Origin: Manihot esculenta
Taxonomy: Eukaryota; Streptophyta; Magnoliopsida; Malpighiales; Euphorbiaceae
Direction of reading: 5' to 3'
Assembly (NCBI RefSeq): GCF_001659605.2
Contig: NC_035169.2
Coordinates: forward strand, 16,554,263-16,618,262
DNA length: 64,000 nt
Shown: positions 46,863-56,222 of the stretch, piece after piece
Layout of the letters: each line of letters starts with the position of its first letter
How positions within the stretch are numbered: position 1 is the first letter of the stretch
Notes under the pieces: model-generated
The model's database searches: none
Seen by the model: only the letters and a program-made list of their open reading frames with translations
What the model was told of the DNA's origin: nothing
Translations under genes and position numbers: made by a program

Positions 46863-47099
46863 TAAGGGTATTTCTCAGTTTTCCTTGTAAAGCTCAAATA
46901 TAAGCATTAAATTAACATCATTCTCTATTGTAAAACCATTACCAGCCTTAATCTCTATAAAATCACTCTTTAAATCCAACAACTCATATATGTCGGTCGA
47001 TAGTTTGATGTAGGAGTACCTGTCAGCAAGCAAATTGTTCATTCTCTCCTCACGCCCTTTATATTTGATTAACAAATTATACCTCTCAGATTTATCCAT
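46863..47099 (-). pseudogene. MULE transposase N-terminus, first part
   Basis: The start is the ATG at 47099 (MDKSERYNLLIKYKGREERM), just after a TTTTTGCAG-type intron acceptor at about 47107, so a leader intron is likely. About 75 residues follow (DIYELLDLKSDFIEIKAGN) to a TGA at 46875. Downstream of the TGA the same frame stays open into element D and on to 33759. The position at the right end of the MULE, reading inward, fits the mudrA-type gene; the N-terminal pattern alone is not diagnostic. Confidence 0.6.
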
Positions 47100-47395
47100 T
47101 GCTATCTGCAAAAATAAAAATGAAATTACAAAATTAATTCCCAAATCATTAAACCCCTAATATTAATAGTAAACCCTAGAAAAACCAATAAATAAAAAAT
47201 TATTTAGTAACTCAAAAAATCTAAACAGTAAAGCAACGAATTTGTCTTCACCGTAAACAAAAGGGATTTTCGTACCTTCGAAGTAGACCACAATTTCATT
47301 TTCTTCTGCGTATATGAATACTGACTCCACCTTTGGAATATGGTGGGTTCATTGCTTCTCGAGAAGATTAAGAAAATGAGAAACAATTAGACCAC

Positions 47396-47640
47396 AGAGA
47401 GAGAAGTTTCGATAGAGAGAGAGACAGAGCAAGCGAGAGAGAAAGGGACAAGGCTTCGACAGAGATAGAGAGAGCGAGAGAGAGGGGTAAGTTTCGATTG
47501 AGACAGAGGGGTTTAGTTTTGATAGAGTGAGAGATAGAGAAAGCAAGAGAGAAAGGGACAAGGCTGGTAGAGAGAGAAGTTTAGACAAAGACAGAGACAC
47601 CGCGAGAGAGAGGGAGAATAAAGAGGAATAGGGTTTCGTG
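47396..47640 (-). promoter_or_regulatory. GA-rich leader of the MULE transposase gene
   Basis: GAGAGAGA-rich on the plus strand, so CT-rich in the transcribed sense. It contains two diverged copies of a roughly 110-bp unit with GAGAGAAAGGGACAAGGCT. It lies between the right inverted repeat and the transposase start. Confidence 0.45.
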
Positions 47641-47844
47641 ATTTTGAAATAGAGGAACTTTTTGTGAGGGTCAATTTTATCAATTCACGTGTCCTAAACG
47701 ACCATTTTGGACTACGAATTCGGACTACGGATTCGGACGGAAGAGAAAATGGGGAACTTAAGTGTTGGGTCGTCAAAATAGAGAGACAGAAGTGTTAATT
47801 ACGTTAAATCTTAGGGACTAAAAAATAATTTTCCCAATATTAAA

Positions 47845-49892
47845 TGCTGAATTTAAAGATAATAGGATAGAGAAGATCAAACACAAAATTTTTGTAATAG
47901 TTCAACTAACTTAGCCTACATCACTCTCTTTAAAACCTTTCCTGAATCTTTACTGCATTATAACTCTTTTACATAGGCAAAAGAATAACTTTTTTATAAA
48001 ATAGCAAGATTTCCAAGTACTTGGGACTCTTTACAAGTTTGATAACACTCACAAACTTTCACCTAAGCTTTTTCGGGTGCTTAACAACTTCTATCAAGTA
48101 AATGCACTAACTTGATCAATCTTAAATAAGTTTTGGATAAATTAAAAGAATAATTATAAAAAAACTACCTTGCGGTTTAGTATCTTTTTCAAGTAAGGTC
48201 CTGTAATTTAATTTGTGATAAAAATGGTCCCGTGGTTTTGCTCTGTTAGTAAAATGAGACTTTTTTCTCTAACACGGTTAATAAATGTTGATGTGACATT
48301 TAAAAATTAATTAAAAATTATTTTTAATTAAAGTAATTACATTTTAATCCTTAAAACTTTATAAAACATATAATTTGATTCATATATTTATTAAATTTAG
48401 TTATAAAGTTTTTTTATAATAAAATAGTAACTTTAATTATAATCCATCCCTATATTCTTATAAATTAGTCCCTTAATATTATAATTATTTATAAATAAGT
48501 ATTTATGTGTTTTTTTAGAAATTAATTTCATATGTTTATTAAATTTAATATCTCATAGTGAGGTAAATTAATAAAATAAAAAATAAATCAAGAATATTGA
48601 CATAATATGCATCTAAATTCAAGTCCAAAAAGTTCTTCTCTTTTAACTTTTCCATTCTGAATGATTTTTTTTATTTAATTAAGATAAAAAGGAGATATCA
48701 GGCTTTTTTATTTAATTTTCATTCTATTGTTTTTCACATATAAGATATTAAAATCTAATAAATAGAGAGATTAATTTGTAAATATATGTTGTAATATTTA
48801 GAGATCAACCTATAAAAATATGAGGATTAATATTTATAAAGCAAAAATTAAGAAATAATTTATTTTTCAAACAAAATTTAATGGACTAAATATATAAATA
48901 TAGAGATTAAAATATAGTTTTCACTAAATATGGGGAAGTAAATTATAATTTACCAATGATATTTAACGGTGTTAAAGAAAAATCCTTACTTTACTAACGA
49001 CGTGGAAGTACAAGATCTTTTTTGTTACAAATTAAAATGTAAGACCCTACTTGAAAATATATTAAACTACAAGAATTTTTTTTATAATTATCCCTAAATT
49101 AAGCTCACCCTCAACAACCTCGACAATTATAATAGAATGCTTTAAAGAAGAGAGAGAAGATTTGTTGAAAGCAGGTATATAAGCTTATAAATGCTCTATT
49201 AGTTTTAAAACACTTTCATACAAAGGTTATAAAGAGAAATAATCTCTTATGGATAAGTGTTTGAAAAATTTTCATCTCAGTTGTAAAAGTTGTTCAACAG
49301 TGATAGTTTTTTTAAAAACTAGTCGTTACAACATTAAAAATCATGCAAACTAAAATTAGTTAATACATAGACTAAAATTAATTATTAAGAATGAAAGCAA
49401 TAAAAAATTAGATATCTAAAATTAAAGTATTCTAAAATTAGATGACTAATTTTAGTTTTTGAGAAAAATAGTCAACAAAATAGATAACTAAATCAGTTTG
49501 ATTCAAACACTTGTTTTCTAAATACTTTTGAAACTTTGAAAAGTCATTTTAATTTTCTAGAAATATTTTGGAGAGAAATAAACTTTTAATGCATTAGACA
49601 ACAATTTTTGTGAACTATTATTAGCTTATCATCTCACTTAATTTTTCTTACATTTAATTCTAATGAGATATAATCAACTTGAAGGTTTTCTTATCCTTTG
49701 ATTCATCTTGAATTATTCTTAATGTCTTTGCTTCTTCATTATTATGTCTTCATTGCTTCATACGTAGATATCACATTTTCAACTCAAGCAACTGAAATGT
49801 GTTAGATAGATAGGCTCATTAAGGTTTGGCATCATAAAAACCAAACTCTTTCAAAACTTGTGAGGCCAACACAATATTCTTTGCAAGTCTGA
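47845..49892. other. Right part of the unidentified insertion in Copia
   Basis: Continuation of 30951-31222 after the MULE. No coding frame. Contains an AGTTCAACTAACTTAGCCTA block, a smaller MULE at 48147-49094, and a TTTGGCATCATAAAAACCAA block near its right end. The boundary at 49892 is set by the return of Copia RNase H coding sequence. Confidence 0.4.
48147..49094. mobile_element. Small non-autonomous MULE
   Basis: A 948-bp element with inverted ends of about 140 bp (left ATAATTATAAAAAAACTACC; complement of right ATAATTATAAAAAAAATTCT; both followed by related TTTCAAGTA, TTTAATTTGT and GTTAGTAAA blocks). Flanks are taaattaaa (48138-48146) and taaattaag (49095-49103), a 9-bp duplication with one mismatch. 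No coding capacity. Confidence 0.78.
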
Positions 49893-50340
49893 AGAAGAAT
49901 AAAATCTTATTAGCTACACAAATATTGGTTGGGCTAGAAGCAATTGCAATAGGAAAAGCACGAGTTGATATGCATTTTTTCTTGGAATAAAAATAATCTT
50001 ATGGTCATCAAGAAAGCAAAAGATAATGGCATTATTATCAAGTAAGCCGAATATATAACAGCCACAAGCCCTATATGTGAAGCAGCCCAAGAAAATTTTG
50101 CAAGATCTACAACAAGGAATTAAGACACCAACAATAATCTATTGTGATTATGTGTCAAGTATAAAAGAAATCTGGTTTTTCACAACATAACGAAGCATAT
50201 TGAATTACAACATCACTTCATTCAAAAACTCATTAATGAAAGAGAAATATCTATACAATTTTATAAGATTGATAAGTTTTAGACATGTTCACAAAGGTGA
50301 TCTCAACTAACAAGTTCATCTACTTCCAAGATCTACTTAG
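49893..50340 (+). pseudogene. Ty1/Copia remnant, 3' part (RNase H)
   Basis: Continues the element of 27790-30950. Pieces match the Copia RNase H end: SYTNIGWARSNCNRKSTS near 49910, AEYITATSPICEAA near 50045 (degenerate), and KHIELQHHFIQKLINEREIS near 50195-50250, then a corrupted TNKFIYFQ-like piece near 50310. Many stops. No 3' LTR recognised before 50448. Confidence 0.75.
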
Positions 50341-50679
50341 AATAAACAAATTTTCTAGTTTGAAGAGCCTTAAAGATCAACCTAGAAAAATCTAGATAAT
50401 ATTAGAGATACAAGTGTCTTGATTATTCTAGTGTGTTAATAAATATTCACTACAAAAAAATAAGGTATCTGCGAACTTAGTGATGGATTTTATTTCCATC
50501 GGAAAAGAAAAAATTAGCAACGGATTTGCAATGGAAAATTTAATAAGCTAATTCAAATGGATTTCTGACCGATTAGCCATGGAACAAGTAACTTATTAGA
50601 GATGGAATTTTGTCCATTGTTAAGTTTAAAACCCACTTAAAATAAAAGACCTGATATCTCTTTCTCCATTTTGCTAGAA

Positions 50680-50937
50680 CAGCTGCCAGCCTCCCACTTT
50701 TCCATTCCCCATGCGATAGTTGCTCTTCTTAGCTTCTCCAACTGCAGTTGATGTCGACCAAGCCTCCATCGAAACCTTTCGTGATGCCGTCGACAGTCCG
50801 CAATATTTGCAGCAATATTTGCGACACATTTCACCCTTCTTGCACAGATGCGACGCGATTTGTGTAGCTCCTATTGTGCGTCGCTCGCCGCCGTTTCTCC
50901 CTTCTCTTGCCGGTAACCTTAGATTTTCCTCAAAATA
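50680..50937 (+). pseudogene. Exon-like GC-rich fragment
   Basis: Base composition is much less AT-rich than the surroundings. It has a 72-codon frame (ATG at 50720, MLFLASPTAVDVDQASIETF) with a GGTAAC-type donor possibility at about 50911. I do not recognise the product. It may be a captured 5' exon or leader inside the CACTA-like element. Confidence 0.3.
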
Positions 50938-51062
50938 GTTAAAGTCAATTTTTTTTATTTTTTTTTATAATAAATTGAAGTTATAATTATTTATTCAAAT
51001 AACCTGTAGTCATAGCTTCTTTGAGTATACCCCATAGTTTTTTGCTTCTAAAAGCTTAAAAT

Positions 51063-51139
51063 CTTCTTCTGTCTGCTCCTCCTCATACTATCTATGAGAA
51101 TAATACCCACAAAGATTGTTGGCTTGTTATTGAGGGAAG
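51063..51139 (+). pseudogene. Cytochrome b5-like exon fragment
   Basis: In one frame this reads SAPPHTIYENNTHKDCWLVI then EGR, followed at once by a GTATGC donor. The HKDCWLVI-x-G-(K/R) block is the conserved start of plant cytochrome b5, where introns commonly follow GK/GR. The haem-binding HPGG exon is not found downstream. Best read as a captured or decayed b5 first exon within the CACTA-like element. Confidence 0.5.
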
Positions 51140-52096
51140 GTATGCATACACTAGGTTTCTTGATGCAATTTCGTTAATAACCATTTCCTTAATTGATATG
51201 TTTTTCTTTTCTTTGATATCTTATTGGATGCAATTTTGCTAACTAGATCTCTATGCTATAGTGTTGTGTTATCTATGCTTGCTCAATTAACAATTCTGAT
51301 TCCTTGTTTGTGTATTTCTTCTTGTTAGCTTGATCTTGGCATTGTAATAAATTTGGTTTTTTTGTGTGTTTATAGATCTCTTAATGCACATAACTTATTA
51401 AAGCCAAACCTATCTATTGGTAAATCATTGAATTGTGTGATATAGCATGTCATCTACTTTGAAAGTTATTAAAACTTCTAAATTTATTCTACATGGAGGA
51501 TTTGAGTTGATTTGTGATCTTCAAATGGTTCTCTTTTGATTGCTTATTCACTGCGTAAGAATGATTTCATTGTGATGAGTTATTTTTTCAAATCATTAGT
51601 CTATCACTTGCATCAAGAAATCATTTTATTATCAAGATTTAAAGAGTTGATTTTGGGCCCTTAATTCTTTGAAATATTTCTCATGGAGAACTCAATATTT
51701 CATAGAAAATTATTCTCAATTTTTCAGTGTGGGTCACCGGAGAAATTAAGCTACTGAAATTTTAAGCACACTTTAAAGTATTGATTATTTTGTAGATATC
51801 CTTGGTTATTTGTGAGCATTTGGATTGCAAAACACATTAAACTTCGATATAAATCTAAGTTTCCAAAATATAAAATATAAATAAAGAAAATAAAAAATTA
51901 GAGAGAGGGGTCAAACTTTTTTTTTTAATTTGTAAATGTAATTAAATGTAAAATTAAGTCTAATGTTAATATAATAAAAAAATATTATAATTATAGATGA
52001 ATCTACTAATATTAGAAAATAAAAAATTAATTAAATTAATTAAATATTTAATTATAATTAAATATCAAATTAAATAAATTAAACAAATAATAATTA
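51140..52096. other. Intron-like and AT-rich sequence
   Basis: T-rich sequence after the b5-like exon; no further exon or repeat recognised. Confidence 0.35.
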
Positions 52097-52368
52097 CTCA
52101 CTCCGTCCCATAATTTTTATCCATTTTATTTTTTCACACTATTAAAAAAATATAATTTTTTTTATTAATTTTTCAATTATATCTATTTTAAATATATTAA
52201 ACTTTATCAAATACTGAGAGATATTTTAAGAGATTTCTTAAAAATAAAATAAAATTAAATAAAGTTATAATAGTAAATTTATATGTTATTATAGTCTAAA
52301 AAAAATGAACAATAATTTTGAAACAATCAAAACACAAAAGATGGATAAAAATTATGAAACAGAAAGAG
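52097..52368. mobile_element. Stowaway-type MITE
   Basis: 272 bp between TA dinucleotides (52095-52096 and 52369-52370). Termini CTCACTCCGTCCCATAATTT and, from the other side, CTCTTTCTGTTTCATAATTT, both then TTTATCC. These are the CTCC(C/T)TCCGT-type Stowaway ends and TA target duplication of Tc1/mariner-derived MITEs. Confidence 0.85.
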
Positions 52369-54009
52369 TAAATTAAATAATTAAAAAATAATATATAAAT
52401 AATTAAATTAATTTATAAATTTAATATATAAATACTTATTAATTATTATAAGATTTATTATTAATTAGTTTTTTATACTGAAATTATGGAATTGCTACTA
52501 TTACCTGAAAGCATATGTTAGGATGGTTTTTTTGTTCTGTTAACATTGTCAAAGAAGAAACTTGCAATAGATTAATTAAAACATGATTAGCAAGAATGTT
52601 CAACCTTAATATGTTCATTCACCACTGTCACTTGCACTTGGATATCGCATGAGAAGCTTATATGATTATGTGTTGGTCGTGTAGAATTTTCTTAATTGTT
52701 GTAGCCATGTCTAAGTATCTTTACCCAACATAGATGCTATAGAGTGAAGTGAAATGAATAGTATAAAGTAAATATGGTGATTCGTAAGTACTCATATGCC
52801 TAGTTGTCATGTTTGAACTATGTTGTTAAGGTACTAGGTTCATGTTTGTCTTATTCGAGAGCAAAAATTTTTAGGAGGTTAAGGTTTTTAATAGTTTCAA
52901 AACCTCAAAACTTATTTTGAGGAAATGCGTTTGAACTATAGATGAAGGGATTAGCAATTAACGGGAAGTAGATGAGCTCAAAATTCAGTATTGTTTAATA
53001 TTCAAATTTCAATTTTAATATTGCATTGTGATAAATTTCATATTTCAATATCCTCAAATATCATATTTTGATTTGATGAACAAGGCATATAATATGAGAT
53101 GTCTTCATTGATGGGAATCACCGTGAGTTGATTTAAATTAATTTTTAAATATTTATTGTTATCACATCATTTTTTTTATTTTTTATATTATTATTAGTTG
53201 TGTATATTTAATAAAATATTTATTATATTTCTTTTATTTAAAAAGCTTATTTAAATGTCATTGTTGTTAATTATGAGATTACAAAATTAGAAAGTCAGAG
53301 TTCATTTACCTCTTTTTCAAGAACATTAACTCATATTGGAAAACTTCTCAAATTATGATATCTTTAGAGGAAATTGTATAAATAATAGAGAAAAATTACA
53401 TGAAAATAAAAAAAGAGATGGAATATATGTAAGTGTAAATGCGGGTGTAGATACGAAGGTATATAAAAGATGAGATTGTATCCACGCTGAATAATTAAAA
53501 AGGAACTTTACCACGTCACTTTATTTCTTTATTAGATATTATAGAAAATTGATTGATTTATTCTAAATTTTAAACATTATAAATATTGTTAAATATTATT
53601 TTTTTTTTAATTTTATAAATATTATTAAATATTCATGTGTATATAAATATGGATTATAATAACCACAATGAAGTTTAATTTATATTAAATATATTTTTTA
53701 GTTGTAAATTATTTAGATTATAAAAAAATATTAAAATAAAAATAAAAAAAATATTTCAGTAACTATAATAAATATTATTGAAAACATGCATAATTTTTAT
53801 AAATATTAATAAAAATAAGTTTAAATAAATATATTTTATCATTATTTATTTTCAACAGATTAATTATTAGATAAAATTTATTTTTTTGTCAAAATTAGCA
53901 AGGGGCATCGTCGGTCACTAATTTTTTCGATGGATATTTTTGTTAAAAATCTATTAATAGGCTTTAGGGGTTAGCTGTTTAAGGGTAGAGGAAGAAAAAT
54001 GCACTAGTG

Positions 54010-55039
54010 AAATTTGGTTGTAATAATAAAAATTTAATTTCAGTCCATATACTATTTCTTATTGCATTATAATTAAAATTTCTTTTCTAAAATGTCACAC
54101 ACTTTTATTCATAAAGAAATTATTTTAAGATTGGAGTGTTTTCAAGTTTAAAAAAAATAAATATAATTAAATTTGTAAATGATTTGAATTCCAAGCAATT
54201 TACCAATGTTGTAGGAGTTGTTTAATTGATGGCAATTAAGGAACATTACATCAACAGTATGATATGCAAACCAAGGATGATTATTGAAAAAAACTTGGGC
54301 ATAATTTTGAGTTTTCATCACTTGCCAAACTACATTGCAAAATTGTGAACTTCTCACAGATATATCTCATTTGAATATATTGAATTATTTATCTCAACAA
54401 GAGACCTCTTTGATTCGTTTCATAAATTGTTAAAACTTTTGCAGGTTAGAAGTGATTTGTTTTTGTAGAATATGATAAGATAGTCATATCTCTATATGGA
54501 AAGAAACAACATATTTGAAATGAACCTTTTTGAATAAGATAATAAATCTCAATGGAATCTTATTTCATGTAATATAAACTCATAAGCATCATATCTCAAA
54601 GATATCCAAATATATAAAAAATAATTAGATCAAATACTAAGCTAAGCTAGCAAGATATATTAATTAATGCTCTTGTTGCACTAATATATGTTTGATAAAC
54701 AATTAAGCATTTTGTGCATAAATATAATCAATATAATGTCCAACATTTTATGCTAATTGATAATAAATATTTAGCACATAAATTTACTATTGTTGCTAAG
54801 AAAATTATCACTATCTGGAATTCATTTAAACAAGTATGGTCCAACCAATCAATGATAAATAATAAATCACTTTGATAACTTCATATTTATTTCAACAATC
54901 ATAATAAGACAAAGTATATACCTTTCAACTCATATTTCTTATTCAGAATAATTGATACAATAAAAATAACCAGAATTAATAATAATATTTTTATTATTAA
55001 TTATGAAAAAGTCTAAAATACTCTAGAGAAATTAATTAG
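54010..55039. other. AT-rich sequence without a recognised gene
   Basis: A 69-codon minus-strand frame at 54148-54357 has no recognisable motif and is probably chance. Confidence 0.4.
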
Positions 55040-55790
55040 GAAGTCCCATCTTTATACTCCCCTCCCCTGTGTATTGCGGAGAATGAGTCTACTTGGCATG
55101 TTCTGTTTCAATGTTCTTTTGCGCAAAATTGTTGAAAAACTCTTGGAATTGTGGATTTCGAATAGGATACTTCAATTCTGGATTGGTTTACTTTTTGTGT
55201 AGAGATGTTCACAGCTGCAACATGCTTTTATGTTAACGTGGGCAATGTGGAGAAGCCGAAATCTGGTGGTTTGGCAAGATAAATGGACTATGATAGCCAA
55301 CTGATTCAATTGGCAAATTGCGAATTATCAGCCACAGAAACTTCTTCCAAAAATACAGCTCGTCTTTTGTATCTCAGCAAATTCGATAAGCTTGTCCATC
55401 TGAGACCATGCTTAAATGCAATATTGATGCATCCTTGTTTAGCAACGGGGAAGGATTGGATTAGGATGGATTCTTAGAGACGCTAAAGGAAAATTCTTGA
55501 GTAGAGGTCAACAATCTGGATCTTGGCTTTTGGATGTGGATTTAGTTGAAGCTTTGGCTTTGCATATAGTTCTATATTGGCTCACACAACATAATTTTCA
55601 GAGTGTTATTTTGGAAATAAATTCTCCCAGTTTGTTTCATGTTGATTGGTATTTCATCTTTTTGAATCTTATTTTGCTGTAATTGTGAATGAATGTAAAA
55701 CTCTAATACACAGAGCTTCTAGAATGAGATTGCACTTTTGTTAAAAGATCAACGAATCATATTAATACTAGTGATATTTTGTTTAAAAAA
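55040..55790 (+). pseudogene. Non-LTR (LINE) 3' remnant: zf-RVT and plant-type RNase H
   Basis: Pieces in shifting frames. A zinc-binding reverse transcriptase segment of the ENESTWHVLFQCSFAQN type (55080-55130). Then an RNase H of the plant RVT_3 type: WLKCNIDASLFSNGEGLG-like (55405-55455), a GGFLRDAKGKFLSRGQQSG-like piece (55465-55515), VDLVEALALHIVLYWLTQHN (55535-55595), SVILEINSPSLFHV (55600-55640) and VNECKTLIHRASRMR (55685-55730). The order and the A-rich stretch after 55780 fit the 3' end of a LINE, although an expressed RNase H-like pseudogene is possible. Multiple stops. Confidence 0.65.
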
Positions 55791-55966
55791 AATACGCACA
55801 AAAAAAATAATAATCATAATAATAAAACAACACCACGCTCAAACCCAATCAAGAAATTCATGCAAAACACTGTACCTGGCAATGCAGAGAGTTGAGATGA
55901 TACAAATTTCAGGACAATCATCATAACTTATATCTTTACAAAGAAATGCGAGCAAATAATACAATG

Positions 55967-55985
55967 TATATATATATATATATAT
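55967..55985. repeat. (TA)n microsatellite
   Basis: TA dinucleotide run of about nine to ten units, downstream of the host gene's stop codon. Confidence 0.9.
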
Positions 55986-56222
55986 CTATAACAACTCACC
56001 AAAGATATTTCAACATCCGCAGAGTGTGGAGTTCATCTCGTGACCTCCAAAGTAATCTTTAGAGATATCTCCCCAAACCCTTCTCAAACTTTTCTCTTTG
56101 TACTTCAAGCAAGTATTGGAGACTTCCGTGGAACATCCATAATGTTGGAGCAAGGAGTTGAAAAAATAAGCTTAGATGAGCGAAGGGTTTGTATTTCGCT
56201 AATTTTGCCAGTCGACAAGGTC

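Larger units (their letters stand above)
31232..47835. mobile_element. Mutator-like element (MULE) carrying a GRF gene, hosting elements D and E
   Basis: Terminal inverted repeats of about 135 bp: left 31232-31366 and right 47696-47835 share TAGTCCCT, TTTAACGTAATTAACACTTC, CCCAACACTTAAGT and CCAAAATGG blocks in opposite orientation. The flanks are a perfect 9-bp duplication, aatattaaa at 31223-31231 and 47836-47844, diagnostic of Mutator-type insertion. Without the nested D/E insertion the element is about 3.5 kb. From the left end inward runs a GRF zinc-finger gene (plus strand); from the right end inward a transposase N-terminus (minus strand). The catalytic DDE part is missing, so this copy cannot move alone. 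Confidence 0.88.
50448..54009. mobile_element. Possible non-autonomous CACTA element
   Basis: Left end CACTACAAAAAAATAAGG is a typical CACTA terminus. The right end TAGTG at 54005-54009 is preceded by subterminal sequence whose complement (CCATCGAAAAAATTAGTGAC) resembles the left subterminal repeat (TCCATCGGAAAAGAAAAAAT). Flanking triplets att and aaa do not match, so the exact right end is unsure. No transposase. The interior holds gene-like fragments and a MITE. Confidence 0.45.

Noticed and set aside
47349..47776. Ser/Leu-rich minus-strand frames
   Set aside because: Translation of the GA-rich repeat leader and inverted repeat; low complexity.
54148..54357. 69-codon minus-strand frame
   Set aside because: No motif, AT-rich, isolated; probably chance.
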